From: Pseudomonas abyssi
Lineage (GTDB): Bacteria > Pseudomonadota > Gammaproteobacteria > Pseudomonadales > Pseudomonadaceae
NCBI RefSeq assembly: GCF_002307495.1
Contig: NZ_NTMR01000002.1
Location: 62,001-126,000, forward strand
Length of the DNA: 64,000 nucleotides
Direction of reading: 5' to 3'
The notes under the pieces were generated by a model that was not told the origin of the DNA, did no database searches, and saw only the letters and a list, made by a program, of their open reading frames with translations. Below are positions 10,835 through 21,069 of this stretch, piece after piece (within the stretch, counting starts at the first letter, position 1; the number at the start of each line of letters is the position of its first letter). The position numbers and the translations under genes are program-made.

Positions 10835-11646
10835 GCCAGACGACTCCCAAGCAGCAGCCAGACTGCCACATACATGGGAATAGCCGCCGCCAGACTGTCG
10901 ATACGATCCAGCACGCCGCCATGCCCGGGCAGCAGATTACTACTGTCCTTCAAACCTTCTTCACGCTTGAACAGGCTTTCGGTCAGATCACCCACAACCG
11001 AGATCAACACCACTAGCGCAGCGCCGACCAGGCCCAGCAGGATCGACGGAAAACCCCAACCCAGATACAGCATGGCTGCCAGTGCCAATGACAAACTGAC
11101 CACCAGCCCACCCAAAAGGCCCTCACGGGTCTTGCCCGGACTGACGTTGGGCAGCAACTTGTTACGACCAAAACGTTTGCCGCTGAAGTAGGCACCGATA
11201 TCGGCACCGAACACCAGCACGGCCAGCCCCAGCAACATCCACAACCCCTGCTCCTGAGCGCGCAGCCAGACGATACCAGCCCAGGCCGGCAGCAGAATCA
11301 GCAGACCGAACAGCTGGCGCACAAAGCTGCCACGCCACAGGCCGCTGCCGTTGGGGTAGCGCAGAATCATCACCGTGGCCATGCACCACCAGACCAGTGC
11401 CGGACCAACAAAGAAAATGATCGGCCAGGCATCACGGTACAACCCCACCATGAACACCCCCAGGGTCGCCGCGTAGACAATGCGACCACCCTGCCGAGTC
11501 TCACCGCACAGCCGCGCCCACTCCCAGGCCGCGAGCGCCACGATGGCACCAACGAACAAGGCAAACCATGCACCTTGCAGAGATACAAACCCGGCGATTG
11601 CCACAATCGCCAGGATAACGCCGGTAATAACCCGTTGCTTGAGCAT
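10831..11646 (-). CDS. cdsA: Phosphatidate cytidylyltransferase
   Basis: Makes CDP-diacylglycerol, the precursor of all membrane phospholipids. The 271-residue protein has about eight predicted membrane helices and the family signature near the C-terminus: [13 protein letters not shown] followed by [22 protein letters not shown]. Start overlaps the uppS stop by one base. Catalytic Asp residues of the signature are all present. Confidence 0.96.
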   Translation of the reverse strand: MLKQRVITGVILAIVAIAGFVSLQGAWFALFVGAIVALAAWEWARLCGETRQGGRIVYAATLGVFMVGLYRDAWPIIFFVGPALVWWCMATVMILRYPNGSGLWRGSFVRQLFGLLILLPAWAGIVWLRAQEQGLWMLLGLAVLVFGADIGAYFSGKRFGRNKLLPNVSPGKTREGLLGGLVVSLSLALAAMLYLGWGFPSILLGLVGAALVVLISVVGDLTESLFKREEGLKDSSNLLPGHGGVLDRIDSLAAAIPMYVAVWLLLGSRLA

Positions 11647-12398
11647 CAGGCCCCCGTTGCAATCTGTTCGCTGGTTTTGCCAAAGCGGCGTTGACGACCG
11701 GCAAAGTCGGCCATCGCCTCACGCAGGGCCGCCTGCTTGAAGTCGGGCCAGTAAAGGTCGGAGAAATACAGCTCGGCATAGGCCAGCTGCCATAACAGGA
11801 AGTTGCTGATGCGTTTCTCGCCGCCAGTGCGAATGCACAAATCTGGCAGCGGCAGGTTGGCGGTGCTGAGGCGGGCCTCCAGCGCCTCTTCCGTCAGTGA
11901 CTCAACGGAGCGCTCACCGCGAACAGCCTCTGCTGCCAGCGAGCGGGCTGCCTGGGCAATATCCCACTGCCCACCGTAGTTGGCTGCAACCACCAGGGTC
12001 AGACGACTGTTCTGTGCAGTGGTCTGTTCAGCCTGCTCCATTGCGGCTTGCAACTCGGGGGCAAACCGACTGCGATCACCAATAATCTGAAGTCGCACGC
12101 CGTTTTCCCGGAGCTTGCGCACCTCACGACGCAACGCGCCGAGAAACAGCTCCATCAGCGCACCCACTTCGTCCTCGGGACGGCGCCAGTTTTCACTGGA
12201 GAAGGCAAACAAAGTCAGCACTTCTACACCGTCTTCCAGGCAGACCTCGATCATCGCCTTGACCGCGTCGACGCCAGCCTTGTGGCCGGCAACACCAGGC
12301 ATCAACCGCTTGCGCGCCCAGCGGTTGTTACCATCCATGATGATCGCAACGTGACGGGGCGTATTGGTATCCTTGCCAGCGGGACTTGTGATGTTCAT
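11646..12398 (-). CDS. uppS: Undecaprenyl diphosphate synthase
   Basis: Cis-prenyltransferase that condenses eight isopentenyl units onto farnesyl diphosphate to give the lipid carrier for peptidoglycan and O-antigen. The 250-residue protein has AIIMDGNNRWARKR (residues 18-31, catalytic Asp and Asn/Arg) and RTGGEKRISNFLLWQLAYAE near residue 200, both family hallmarks. The stop overlaps the cdsA start by one base, and frr ends 24 bases upstream. Confidence 0.96.
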   Translation of the reverse strand: MNITSPAGKDTNTPRHVAIIMDGNNRWARKRLMPGVAGHKAGVDAVKAMIEVCLEDGVEVLTLFAFSSENWRRPEDEVGALMELFLGALRREVRKLRENGVRLQIIGDRSRFAPELQAAMEQAEQTTAQNSRLTLVVAANYGGQWDIAQAARSLAAEAVRGERSVESLTEEALEARLSTANLPLPDLCIRTGGEKRISNFLLWQLAYAELYFSDLYWPDFKQAALREAMADFAGRQRRFGKTSEQIATGA

Positions 12399-12422
12399 TC
12401 GGTACTCTTGCAGCTGATGGCC

Positions 12423-12980
12423 TTAGATGGCCATCAGGTCCTTTTCTTTTACTTCCAGTACTTTCTCAATCTCGGCAACAAACTTGTCGGTGAGCTTCTG
12501 GATGTCATCAGCTGCGCGGCGCTCTTCGTCCTCGCTGATTTCCTTTTCTTTCTGCAGATCCTTGAGCTGGCTCAGGGCATCGCGACGAATATTACGTACG
12601 GCGATACGACCATTCTCGGCCTCGGCGCGGGCCTGCTTGGTGTAGCCCTTGCGCGTTTCCTCGGTCAGCGCCGGCATGGGTACGCGGATCGTGGTGCCGG
12701 AGGTGGCCGGGTTCAGACCCAGATCGGACATCATGATGGCCTTCTCGACCGCCTGGATCATGCCCTTGTCAAACACGCTCAGGGCCAGGGTACGGGAGTC
12801 TTCAACGTTAACGTTGGCCACCTGACGCAGCGGAGTATCCGCGCCGTAGTAGGACACGATGATGCTGTCCAGCAGGGCCGGGTGTGCGCGACCGGTACGA
12901 ATCTTGGCGAAGGCATGCTCCAGCGCTTCGACGGACTTCTTCATGCGCTCCTGCGCGTCTTGCTTGATTTCGTTGATCAT
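12423..12980 (-). CDS. frr: Ribosome recycling factor
   Basis: Splits post-termination ribosomes together with EF-G. The 185-residue protein is the exact family length and carries [11 protein letters not shown] (residues 29-39), the [12 protein letters not shown] loop and the C-terminal helix of domain I with KELTD-type residues ([21 protein letters not shown]). It lies five bases after pyrH and 24 bases before uppS. Confidence 0.97.
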   Translation of the reverse strand: MINEIKQDAQERMKKSVEALEHAFAKIRTGRAHPALLDSIIVSYYGADTPLRQVANVNVEDSRTLALSVFDKGMIQAVEKAIMMSDLGLNPATSGTTIRVPMPALTEETRKGYTKQARAEAENGRIAVRNIRRDALSQLKDLQKEKEISEDEERRAADDIQKLTDKFVAEIEKVLEVKEKDLMAI

Positions 12981-12984
12981 TGAC

Positions 12985-13719
12985 TCAACCCTCGATCAGT
13001 GTTCCTTCGGCGCTACCGACTACTGCATTGAGCAACGCACCTGGCTTGTTCATATTAAACACCCGCAGGGGCATATTGTGGTCACGGATCAGGCAGATCG
13101 CCGTCAGGTCCATGACTTCCAGCTTGAGGTCCAGCACCTGGTCGTAGGTCAGACTCTCAAAGCGCTCGGCATCGGGGTCCTTCATCGGATCGGCGTTGTA
13201 AACACCATCAACCTTGGTTGCCTTAAGCACCAGGTCGGCATCGACCTCGATGCCACGCAGGCAGGCTGCGGTATCCGTGGTGAAGAAGGGGTTGCCCGTA
13301 CCGGCGGAGAATATTACCACGTCGCCACCGGCCAGGTAGCGCATTGCCTTGCGGCGATCATAATGCTCGGTCACGCCTTCCATGGTGATGGCCGACATGA
13401 CACGTGTCTGAATATTGGAGCGTTCCAGCGAATCACGCATCGCCAGCGCGTTCATGACCGTTGCCAGCATCCCCATGTGATCACCGGTCACCCGATCCAT
13501 ACCCGCCGCGCTCAGCGCAGCGCCGCGGAACAGGTTACCGCCACCAATCACCAGCCCGACCTGCACCCCGATACCGATCAGCTGCCCGACTTCCAGCGCC
13601 ATGCGATCAAGCACCTTGGGGTCGATACCGAAATCCTCGGTCCCCATCAGGGCTTCACCGCTAAGTTTGAGAAGGATGCGCTTGTACTTGGGTTGGCGGC
13701 TACTGGGCACCTGGGCCAT
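12985..13719 (-). CDS. pyrH: Uridylate kinase
   Basis: Phosphorylates UMP to UDP for pyrimidine nucleotide synthesis; a hexameric amino-acid-kinase-fold enzyme. The ATG at 13719 ([26 protein letters not shown]) is preceded by GGAG eight bases upstream, better than the in-frame Met further out. The 244-residue protein has [11 protein letters not shown] (ATP loop), [10 protein letters not shown] (UMP binding) and [15 protein letters not shown]. It sits between tsf and frr, separated from tsf by a terminator. Confidence 0.96.
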   Translation of the reverse strand: MAQVPSSRQPKYKRILLKLSGEALMGTEDFGIDPKVLDRMALEVGQLIGIGVQVGLVIGGGNLFRGAALSAAGMDRVTGDHMGMLATVMNALAMRDSLERSNIQTRVMSAITMEGVTEHYDRRKAMRYLAGGDVVIFSAGTGNPFFTTDTAACLRGIEVDADLVLKATKVDGVYNADPMKDPDAERFESLTYDQVLDLKLEVMDLTAICLIRDHNMPLRVFNMNKPGALLNAVVGSAEGTLIEG

Positions 13720-13803
13720 GCTTGACTCTCCTGTTCGGGGATGGAGAAACACTCAACGAGTTGCACCAGACAACAACGGCGCGAACTTGTTCAGTGTTTC
13801 TTG

Positions 13804-13836
13804 AAAAAGAGGCTTCACGCCTGCGCGGGAAGCCTC
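13804..13836 (-). terminator. Intrinsic terminator downstream of tsf
   Basis: An eight-pair stem (GAGGCTTC 13809-13816 with GAAGCCTC 13829-13836) followed on the minus strand by five Us. It ends the rpsB-tsf transcript before pyrH, so pyrH needs its own promoter or read-through. Confidence 0.75.
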
Positions 13837-13904
13837 TCATATCAACCTTGTCGCCCCCGCATAATTGCGAAAGCGGTGCACCGGTCAGCGTGCACTATAG
13901 CGTA

Positions 13905-14774
13905 TTACTGCTTGGCAGCAGCCAGCTGAGCGGCAACTTCGGCAGCAAAGTCAGCTTCGGCACGCTCGATGCCCTCACCCACTTCAAAACGCACGAAAGA
14001 AACAACTTCAGCACCGGCTTTCTTGGCCAGCTCACCCACCTTCAGGTCGGGATCCTTGACGAAAGGCTGCTCGATCAGGCTGCCTTCGGAAACGAACTTG
14101 TTGATACGGCCCTTGACCATGTTTTCAACAATGTTTTCCGGCTTGCCAGCGATTTTGTCAGCGTTCAGCGCCAGGAAGATTTCCTTCTCTTTAGCGATCG
14201 CTTCTTCGGATACCTGAGAGGCATCCAGGAATTGCGGGTTGCTGGCAGCAACGTGCATGGCGATATCGCGAGCCAGCTCTTCGTTACCACCGTTCAGGGT
14301 AACAACAACACCGATACGGTGACCGTGCAGGTAGGCACCAACAACATCACCCTCAACGCGAGTCAGGCGACGGATGTTGACGTTCTCGCCCGTCTTGGCA
14401 ACCAGCGCCTCACGGGCCGACTCCTGATCAGCGATCAGCGGGGCAGCTTCGGTGTAACCCGCTTCAAATGCCTTGTCCAGGCTGGCGGCAACGAACGCCT
14501 TGAAGTCTTCCTGCAGAGCCAGGAAGTCAGTCTGGGAGTTGACCTCAATAATCACGGCGGACTTGTTGTCGGCAGCAACCTTGACGGCGATGGAGCCTTC
14601 AGCGGCGATGTTGCCGGCTTTCTTGGCAGCCTTGATGGCGCCGGAAGCGCGCATGTCGTCAATGGCTTTCTCGATGTCGCCTTCGGCGGCAACCAGTGCC
14701 TTCTTGCATTCCATCATGCCCTGACCAGTGCGCTCACGCAGTTCTTTGACCAGTGCTGCAGTAATTTCTGCCAT
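13905..14774 (-). CDS. tsf: Elongation factor Ts
   Basis: Nucleotide exchange factor for EF-Tu. The start at 14774 (MAEITAALVKELRERTGQGMMECKKAL) is the conserved one; the longer frame upstream is spurious. The 289-residue protein has the TGQGMMECKKAL motif of the N-terminal domain and the EVNSQTDFLA core motif (about residues 75-84) that contacts EF-Tu. It follows rpsB, from which a strong hairpin terminator separates it, as in other proteobacteria. Confidence 0.97.
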   Translation of the reverse strand: MAEITAALVKELRERTGQGMMECKKALVAAEGDIEKAIDDMRASGAIKAAKKAGNIAAEGSIAVKVAADNKSAVIIEVNSQTDFLALQEDFKAFVAASLDKAFEAGYTEAAPLIADQESAREALVAKTGENVNIRRLTRVEGDVVGAYLHGHRIGVVVTLNGGNEELARDIAMHVAASNPQFLDASQVSEEAIAKEKEIFLALNADKIAGKPENIVENMVKGRINKFVSEGSLIEQPFVKDPDLKVGELAKKAGAEVVSFVRFEVGEGIERAEADFAAEVAAQLAAAKQ

Positions 14775-14858
14775 GGACTCTTCCTCACATAACTGGATTA
14801 GTTCCTGCTTCCGTTTGACAGCAGGAAGCAACGAATCATCTTGCGGTAAACATATTGC

Positions 14859-14883
14859 AAAAAGGGGGCAAGGCCCCCTTTTT
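14859..14883. terminator. Bidirectional terminator between rpsB and tsf
   Basis: A perfect ten-pair inverted repeat (AAAAAGGGGG 14859-14868, CCCCCTTTTT 14874-14883, five-base loop) with a U tract in either direction. A partial terminator at this point, lowering tsf relative to rpsB, is known in related bacteria. Confidence 0.8.
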
Positions 14884-14912
14884 GCTACGGCATTGCATCA
14901 GCCGTATGCACC

Positions 14913-15650
14913 TCAGCCTTCAGAAGCTTCCGGAGCAGCTTCTTCAACGAACTCGTCAGCGGCGCCAGAGTTGCTCTTGCCACGCAGAACAGCGTCAGCA
15001 ACAGCAGCTGCGTACAGCTTGATGGCACGGATGGCGTCGTCGTTACCGGGGATGACGTAGTCAACGCCTTCCGGGCTGCTGTTGGTATCAACGATGCCGA
15101 TAACCGGAATACCCAGTTTGTTGGCTTCGGTGATAGCGATACGCTCGTGCTCAACGTCGATGACGAACAGGGCATCAGGCAGACCGCCCATGTCCTTGAT
15201 ACCACCCAGGCTGCGATCCAGTTTTTCCAGATCACGGGAGCGCATCAGCGCTTCCTTCTTGGTCAGTTTGGCGAAGGTGCCGTCCTGGGACTGAACTTCC
15301 AGGTCGCGAAGACGCTTGATGGACTGACGGATGGTTTTGTAGTTGGTCAGCATGCCGCCGAGCCAGCGGTGATCAACATAGGGCTGACCAGCACGAGCCG
15401 CTTCATCAGCAATGATCTTGCTGGCAGCGCGCTTGGTGCCGACGAACAGGATCTTGTTCTTGCCGGCAGCCAGTTTTTCCACAAAGCTCAGCGCTTCGTG
15501 GAACATCGGCATGGTCTTTTCCAGGTTGATGATGTGAATCTTGTTGCGAGCGCCGAAAATGAACTTGCCCATTTTCGGGTTCCAGTAGCGGGTCTGGTGG
15601 CCGAAGTGCGCACCGGCCTTCAGCATGTCGCGCATAGAGACTTGGGTCAT
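14913..15650 (-). CDS. rpsB: 30S ribosomal protein S2
   Basis: Small-subunit protein needed for binding S1 and late assembly. The ATG at 15650 ([27 protein letters not shown]) is the family start. The 245-residue protein has the [13 protein letters not shown] and RWLGGMLTN signatures and the [20 protein letters not shown] segment near the C-terminus. It is the first gene of the minus-strand cluster and diverges from map. Confidence 0.97.
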   Translation of the reverse strand: MTQVSMRDMLKAGAHFGHQTRYWNPKMGKFIFGARNKIHIINLEKTMPMFHEALSFVEKLAAGKNKILFVGTKRAASKIIADEAARAGQPYVDHRWLGGMLTNYKTIRQSIKRLRDLEVQSQDGTFAKLTKKEALMRSRDLEKLDRSLGGIKDMGGLPDALFVIDVEHERIAITEANKLGIPVIGIVDTNSSPEGVDYVIPGNDDAIRAIKLYAAAVADAVLRGKSNSGAADEFVEEAAPEASEG

Positions 15651-15790
15651 GATAACTCCAGTAAGTCGGGTTGGGCCTCCACGCATCCCAGCATCCAACC
15701 CCAAAGGGCACCCAGGATACCGTGTCGATACGTGTGCGGATTTAGTTTGATTTGCTGGCCGAGCCTACAGCTCTGCATTCAGCGGGGCGC

Positions 15791-15818
15791 TTTATACCAT
15801 ATCAACCCCGACGAAGAA
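15791..15818 (-). promoter_or_regulatory. Candidate rpsB promoter (extended -10)
   Basis: On the minus strand a TG-G-TATAAA extended -10 (TATAAA complement at 15791-15796) lies about 140 bases upstream of rpsB; the matching -35 region is weak (TTTCTT at a 17-base spacing). The long leader it implies is where S2 autoregulation acts in relatives. Confidence 0.45.
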
Positions 15819-15851
15819 AGCATCGACTGCGCGGCGCAGACAAGCGGCCAG

Positions 15852-15881
15852 TTCAACAGCAGGCCGCAGGTCTGATAGAAT
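15852..15881 (+). promoter_or_regulatory. Candidate map promoter
   Basis: TTCAAC (15852-15857), an 18-base spacer and TAGAAT (15876-15881) lie about 50 bases upstream of the map start, diverging from the candidate rpsB promoter. Match to sigma-70 consensus is moderate at -10 and poor at -35. Confidence 0.4.
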
Positions 15882-15932
15882 CCGGGGTTTTTCCACCAAC
15901 GCCAGCCGGCGCCCAATCGAGAGAGTCCAGCC

Positions 15933-16721
15933 ATGACCGTCACCATCAAGACCGCCGAAGACATTGCCGGCATGCGGGTCGCCGGCCGCCTGGCAGCCGA
16001 GGTTCTGGAAATGATCGGCGAGCACGTCAAGCCTGGCGTCACCACCGACGAGCTGGATCGCATCTGCCATGACTATATCGTCAACGTTCAGCAAGCGATC
16101 CCCGCCCCCCTCAACTACGGCGGCGCCCCCGGCCGCATGCCCTTTCCCAAGTCCATCTGCACCTCGCTCAACCATGTGGTCTGTCACGGCATTCCGAATG
16201 ACAAACCGCTGAAGAGCGGCGACTCGCTGAATATCGACGTTACCGTCATCAAGGACGGCTATCACGGCGACACCAGCAAGATGTTCATGGTCGGCGAGGT
16301 GCCGGAGTGGGCCGAACGCCTGGCCCGCATCACGCAGGAATGCATGTACAAGGGTATTTCCGTCGTGCGCCCGGGCGCGCGTCTGGGTGACATCGGTGCC
16401 ATCATTCAGGAACACGCCCACGCCAATCGCTACAGCGTGGTGCGCGAGTACTGCGGACACGGCATCGGCAAGGTATTCCACGAAGACCCGCAGATCCTGC
16501 ACTACGGTCGCGCCGGTACCGGTATGGAGATGCAGGAAGGCATGATCTTCACCATCGAACCAATGATCAACCAGGGCCGCCCGGAAACCCGTCTGCTGGG
16601 AGATAATTGGACTGCGATCACCAAGGATCGCAAATTGTCCGCGCAGTGGGAGCACACCATTCTGGTCACCGCCGACGGCTACGAGGTACTGACCCTGCGC
16701 AGCGAAGAGACCTTCCGCTAA
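15933..16721 (+). CDS. map: Methionine aminopeptidase, type I
   Basis: Removes the initiator methionine from nascent proteins. The 262-residue pita-bread-fold protein has the five metal ligands in the usual motifs: [19 protein letters not shown] (two Asp), [15 protein letters not shown] (His), IFTIEPMI (Glu) and QWEHTILVT (Glu). It is the first plus-strand gene, divergent from rpsB, 49 bases before glnD. Confidence 0.97.
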   Translation: MTVTIKTAEDIAGMRVAGRLAAEVLEMIGEHVKPGVTTDELDRICHDYIVNVQQAIPAPLNYGGAPGRMPFPKSICTSLNHVVCHGIPNDKPLKSGDSLNIDVTVIKDGYHGDTSKMFMVGEVPEWAERLARITQECMYKGISVVRPGARLGDIGAIIQEHAHANRYSVVREYCGHGIGKVFHEDPQILHYGRAGTGMEMQEGMIFTIEPMINQGRPETRLLGDNWTAITKDRKLSAQWEHTILVTADGYEVLTLRSEETFR

Positions 16722-16770
16722 CAGGCAACTGATTCGCTGTCCGGCCACACCGACCTGCCGAGGAACTGAA

Positions 16771-19473
16771 ATGATGGATGACGCGCTTTTCGATCCCGGC
16801 CAGTTTCAGGCCGAACTGGCTCTCAAGAGCAGCCCGATCGCGGCCTTCAAAAAGGCCATACGTCAGGCTGACACCGTGCTGTCCCAGCGTTTTGCCGAGG
16901 GCCGCGACATTCATCAACTGATCCACGAACGTGCCTGGGTTACCGATCAGATTCTGCAACAGGCCTGGGCGCGTCTGCCCTGCGCTGGCGACGCCGGCAT
17001 CTCTTTGCTGGCGGTCGGCGGCTACGGTCGCGGCGAGCTGCACCCGCACTCTGACATCGACCTGCTGATCCTGCTGCGGGGCGATGTCGAACCCTACCGC
17101 GACGCCATCGAAGCCTTTTTGCTGCTGCTTTGGGATATCGGCCTGGAAGTCGGACAGAGTGTGCGCAGCATTGAAGAGTGCCAGCAGGAGGCGGCGGCCG
17201 ACATCACTGTCATCACCAACCTGATGGAATCGCGCACGCTGGCGGGCGACGAGGCACTGCGTCAGGACATGATGCAGGCGATCGACACCAGCCACATGTG
17301 GACCGACGCCGAGTTTTTCCGCGCCAAACGTGCCGAGCAGCAGGCACGCCATGCCAAGTTCAACGATACCGAATACAACCTCGAACCCAACGTCAAAAGC
17401 TCTCCGGGCGGCCTGCGTGACATCCAGACCATCGCCTGGGTCGCCTTGCGCCACTTTGGCACCAACGACCTGCGTGAGCTGGTGCAGCAAGGTTTTCTGA
17501 ACGAGCCGGAATACACCATTCTCGCGGCCGGTCGCGCCTTCCTGTGGAAGGTTCGCTTCGCCCTGCACACCCTCGCCGGGCGCGCTGAAGACCGCCTGCT
17601 GTTCGATCACCAGCGGGCGCTGGCCAAGTTACTGGGCTACGAGGGCACCGACAGCAAACTGGCGGTCGAGCGTTTCATGCAGAAGTACTACCGGGTGGTA
17701 ATGTCGCTATCGGAGTTGAACGACCTGCTGATGCAGCATTTTGAAGAGATCCTGCTGCGTGACGCCGAAGCCGCGGACATCCGCCCGCTCAACAGCCGCT
17801 TTCAGGTACGCAACCACTACATCGAAGTCACCAACCCGAACGTCTTCCAGCGCACGCCCTTTGCCATTCTGGAGATTTTCCTGCTGATGGCGCAAAACCC
17901 GGATATCCGCGGCGTGCGCGCCGACAGCATTCGCCTGCTGCGTGATCACCGTCACCTGATTGACGACGCTTTCCGCAGCGACATCCGCAACACCAGCCTG
18001 TTTATCGAGCTGTTCCGCTGCAAGGAAGGCATTCACCGCAACCTGCGCCGCATGAACCGCTACGGCATTCTCGGCCGCTACCTGCCCGAGTTCGGCAAGA
18101 TCGTCGGCCAGATGCAGCACGACCTGTTCCATATCTATACGGTCGATGCGCACACGCTGAATCTGATCAAGCACCTGCGCAAGTTAAGCTGGCCCGAATA
18201 CCAGGATCGCTACCCGCTGGCCTGGCGTATCTTCTGCCGCCTGCCCAAACCGGACCTGCTATATATGGCCGGGCTGTATCACGACATCGCCAAAGGGCGC
18301 GGCGGCGACCATTCGGAGCTGGGCGCGGTCGACGCCGAGCTGTTCTGCCAACGCCATCACCTGCCGGCCTGGGACACCCACCTGGTCAGCTGGCTGGTCG
18401 AAAACCATCTGCTGATGTCCACCACCGCCCAGCGCAAGGACATTTCCGACCCGCTGGAAATTCACGACTTTGCCACCAAGGTCGGCAATCAGGTCCGACT
18501 CGACTACCTCTATGTGCTAACCATCGCCGACATCAACGCCACCAACCCGACGCTGTGGAACTCCTGGCGCGCATCGCTGCTGCGCCAGCTCTACACCGAG
18601 ACCAAGCGCGCCCTGCGTCGTGGCCTGGACAACCCGCCGGATCGCGAAGAGCACATTCGCCAGACGCAGCAGGCCGCACTCGACATCCTGGTTCGCAACG
18701 GCGTGGACGAAGACGACGCCGAAGCCCTCTGGGACGAGCTGGGTGACGACTATTTTCTGCGCCACACCGCCAGCGACGTAGCCTGGCACACCGAGGCCAT
18801 TGCCCAGCACGGCCAGCGCCAAAGCCCACTGGTACTGATCAAGGAAACGGCCCAGCGCGAGTTTGAGGGCGCAACTCAGATCTTCATTTACACCCCGGAG
18901 CAGAACGACCTCTTCGCGGCCACCGTGTCGGCGATGGATCAGCTCAATCTGAGCATTCAGGACGCTCGCATCATCACCTCGACCAGCCAGTTCAGCCTGG
19001 ACACCTACATCGTGCTCGACTCCGACGGCGGCTCCATCGGCGACAACCCGGAGCGCATCCGCCAGATCAAGCACGACCTGGTCGACGCCCTCTCCGATCC
19101 GGACGCCTTCCCGACCATCATCCAGCGCCGCGTACCGCGCCAGCTCAAGCACTTTGCCTTTGCCCCCGAGGTCACCATCTCCAACGACCCGAGCGGGCAG
19201 CACACCATCCTTGAGCTGAGCGCACCCGACCGTCCCGGCCTGCTGGCCCGCATGGGCCGCATTCTGCTGGACTTCGATATCAGCGTGCAGAACGCCAAGA
19301 TTGTCACCCTGGGCGAGCGCGTCGACGACGTGTTCGTCATTACCGACGCCAACAATCAGGCGCTGTCAGACCCGCAACTGTGCGAGCGTCTGCAGCAAAC
19401 CATTATCGACACACTCAGCAGTACCCAGCCGACCGCGCAGGAGTACAGCAGCCCCATTGCCATCGGCCCCTGA
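16771..19473 (+). CDS. glnD: PII uridylyltransferase / uridylyl-removing enzyme
   Basis: Senses glutamine and uridylylates or deuridylylates the PII protein, setting the nitrogen response. The 900-residue protein has a nucleotidyltransferase domain with [19 protein letters not shown] (about residues 85-103), a central helical region, an HD phosphohydrolase domain with [16 protein letters not shown] (about 500-515) and two C-terminal ACT domains (from about 705 and 815; the second has [14 protein letters not shown]). Starts with a double ATG behind GAGGA. Followed by dapC nine bases later. Confidence 0.97.
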   Translation: MMDDALFDPGQFQAELALKSSPIAAFKKAIRQADTVLSQRFAEGRDIHQLIHERAWVTDQILQQAWARLPCAGDAGISLLAVGGYGRGELHPHSDIDLLILLRGDVEPYRDAIEAFLLLLWDIGLEVGQSVRSIEECQQEAAADITVITNLMESRTLAGDEALRQDMMQAIDTSHMWTDAEFFRAKRAEQQARHAKFNDTEYNLEPNVKSSPGGLRDIQTIAWVALRHFGTNDLRELVQQGFLNEPEYTILAAGRAFLWKVRFALHTLAGRAEDRLLFDHQRALAKLLGYEGTDSKLAVERFMQKYYRVVMSLSELNDLLMQHFEEILLRDAEAADIRPLNSRFQVRNHYIEVTNPNVFQRTPFAILEIFLLMAQNPDIRGVRADSIRLLRDHRHLIDDAFRSDIRNTSLFIELFRCKEGIHRNLRRMNRYGILGRYLPEFGKIVGQMQHDLFHIYTVDAHTLNLIKHLRKLSWPEYQDRYPLAWRIFCRLPKPDLLYMAGLYHDIAKGRGGDHSELGAVDAELFCQRHHLPAWDTHLVSWLVENHLLMSTTAQRKDISDPLEIHDFATKVGNQVRLDYLYVLTIADINATNPTLWNSWRASLLRQLYTETKRALRRGLDNPPDREEHIRQTQQAALDILVRNGVDEDDAEALWDELGDDYFLRHTASDVAWHTEAIAQHGQRQSPLVLIKETAQREFEGATQIFIYTPEQNDLFAATVSAMDQLNLSIQDARIITSTSQFSLDTYIVLDSDGGSIGDNPERIRQIKHDLVDALSDPDAFPTIIQRRVPRQLKHFAFAPEVTISNDPSGQHTILELSAPDRPGLLARMGRILLDFDISVQNAKIVTLGERVDDVFVITDANNQALSDPQLCERLQQTIIDTLSSTQPTAQEYSSPIAIGP

Positions 19474-19482
19474 GGACACAGA

Positions 19483-20679
19483 ATGAATCACGACCTGCAG
19501 CGCCTGCAGCCCTACCCCTTTGAAAAGCTGCGCGCGCTGATCGCCGACGTCACGCCCAACCCGGCGCTGCGCCCGATCTCGCTGTCAATCGGCGAGCCCA
19601 AGCACCCGTCACCGCCCTTCGTGCTGCAGGCGCTGGCCGACAACCTCAACCAGGCGGCGGTCTACCCGACCACCCAGGGCAAGCCCGAGCTGCGCCAAAG
19701 CATCGCCGACTGGCTGACCAAACGCTTTGCGCTAAGCGCCGGCAGCCTGGATATCAACGGCAATGTCATTCCGGTCAACGGCACCCGTGAAGCGCTGTTT
19801 TCCTTTACCCAGGCACTGATCGCCCGTGACCCGCAGGGCTTGGTGGTCAGCCCCAACCCCTTCTACCAAATCTACGAAGGGGCGGCATTTCTGGCTGGCG
19901 TTGAGCCGCACTACCTGGCCTGCGACGGCAGCAACGGTTTTATCCCGGATTTCAGCGCCGTTCCGGCTGACGTCTGGCAGCGCTGCCAGTTGCTATTTAT
20001 CTGCACGCCCGGCAACCCGACCGGCGCGGTCATTCCACTGGACACCCTGCAACAGTTGATCAAGCTGGCCGACCAGTACGACTTCGTCATCGCCTCGGAC
20101 GAGTGCTACAGCGAAATCTACGCCCCGGACGGCCCCGCGCCGGTCGGTCTGCTGCAGGCCTGCGCCGGCATGGACCGTGACGACTACGCCCGCTGCGTGG
20201 TGTTCCACAGCCTGTCCAAGCGCTCCAACCTGCCGGGGCTGCGCTCGGGCTTCGTCGCCGGCGACGCCAGTCTGCTCAAGCCGTATCTCACCTACCGCAC
20301 CTACCACGGCTGCGCTATGCCGATCCACAGCCAGATCGCCAGCATCGCCGCCTGGAATGACGAGGCCCACGTAGCCGACAACCGCGCCCAGTATCAGGCC
20401 AAGTTCGACGCTGTTCTTGCCATTCTCCGCGACGTGATGGAAGTGGAACGGCCCGACGCCGGTTTCTACCTGTGGCCCAAGACACCCATCGACGACGAGA
20501 CCTTCACTACCCGCCTGCTGGCCGAGCAGAATGTCGCCGTGGTGCCCGGACGTTACCTGTCACGGGAAATTGATGGTTATAATCCCGGCGCCGGACGGGT
20601 CCGCATGGCGCTGGTCGCCCCGCTGGACGAGTGTATTGAAGCGGCCGAACGCATCCGCGACTTCATCAGGAGCCTGTAA
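19483..20679 (+). CDS. dapC: N-succinyldiaminopimelate aminotransferase
   Basis: PLP-dependent aminotransferase of the succinylase branch of lysine/diaminopimelate synthesis. The 398-residue class I/II enzyme has the substrate-side SLSIGEPKHPSP segment, the SDECYSEIY motif (Asp that contacts the PLP ring nitrogen) and the Schiff-base lysine in HSLSKRSNLPGLRSG near residue 246. It follows glnD directly, as in other Pseudomonas. An ArsC-like gene should follow but is broken after ten codons. Confidence 0.93.
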   Translation: MNHDLQRLQPYPFEKLRALIADVTPNPALRPISLSIGEPKHPSPPFVLQALADNLNQAAVYPTTQGKPELRQSIADWLTKRFALSAGSLDINGNVIPVNGTREALFSFTQALIARDPQGLVVSPNPFYQIYEGAAFLAGVEPHYLACDGSNGFIPDFSAVPADVWQRCQLLFICTPGNPTGAVIPLDTLQQLIKLADQYDFVIASDECYSEIYAPDGPAPVGLLQACAGMDRDDYARCVVFHSLSKRSNLPGLRSGFVAGDASLLKPYLTYRTYHGCAMPIHSQIASIAAWNDEAHVADNRAQYQAKFDAVLAILRDVMEVERPDAGFYLWPKTPIDDETFTTRLLAEQNVAVVPGRYLSREIDGYNPGAGRVRMALVAPLDECIEAAERIRDFIRSL

Positions 20680-20682
20680 GCC

Positions 20683-20712
20683 ATGATTACCCTGTACGGC
20701 ATAAAGGCCTGA
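20683..20712 (+). pseudogene. ArsC/YffB-family reductase, only the first ten codons left
   Basis: Three bases after dapC an ATG opens MITLYGIKA and then meets TGA. In related genomes the gene after dapC is an ArsC/Spx-fold reductase that starts with MITLYGIKACDTMKKA or similar; here GCC-TGA replaces the expected Ala-Cys. The remainder is absent from the window. The simplest reading is that the prophage or an older insertion interrupts the gene here; the rest may lie at the right end beyond base 64,000. Confidence 0.6.
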
Positions 20713-21011
20713 GACGCACAAGAGAACGCCAATTCCCCTTTTGAATCATCAGGTTAGGCGCAAATCGACTGTAAAAATAAACAGCGGTTTGCGCGCTAAT
20801 CCACTCCTTTAAAATCAAAGACTTGCGTTCTGTTTTGGGGAAGATTTTCCCTGGAATTTAACGCCGTAGCGAGGGATTCGAACCCTCGGAGAATGAACCC
20901 AGCACCCGCGCAGACCCCGCTGCGCCTGAGTTCGCATTGACTCCTAGGGCGCTCGAGGGCGTGTAAAGGTGTGCGTAGTGCCCTAAATTTGTCCTAAGCC
21001 CTCATCCCATC
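20713..21011. other. Left attachment region without a gene
   Basis: About 300 bases hold no convincing reading frame. Visible elements: a seven-base inverted repeat (GCGCAAA 20758-20764, TTTGCGC 20788-20794), a tRNA T-arm-like hairpin (20870-20888), and a stretch at 20950-21000 with repeated short motifs (GCCCT / CCTAA) that could be integrase arm sites. The exact core of attL cannot be fixed without the right junction. Confidence 0.5.
20870..20888 (-). other. tRNA T-arm-like remnant near attL
   Basis: CGAGGG-ATTCGAA-CCCTCG forms a six-pair stem with a seven-base loop; on the minus strand the loop reads TTCGAAT, the universal T-loop. No complete tRNA can be built around it and no CCA follows the acceptor-like side, so it is at most a tRNA fragment, of the kind left at integration sites. 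Confidence 0.45.
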
Positions 21012-21054
21012 TTCACAACCCATAGGCACGTCAATAAACTGTACGAATATACAG
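21012..21054 (+). promoter_or_regulatory. Promoter with LexA (SOS) box before the left-end phage gene
   Basis: TTCACA (21012-21017), 17-base spacer and TAAACT (21035-21040) form a good sigma-70 promoter. Overlapping its -10 end and start point is CTGT-ACGAATAT-ACAG (21039-21054), an exact match to the LexA operator consensus CTGT-N8-ACAG. LexA should repress the gene at 21070 until DNA damage. Confidence 0.75.
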
Positions 21055-21069
21055 CTTATTGGTGTAGCC

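Noticed and set aside
20861-20960. A complete tRNA or tmRNA at the left attachment region
   Set aside because: Only a T-arm-like stem-loop is present; acceptor, D and anticodon arms cannot be built and CCA is absent.
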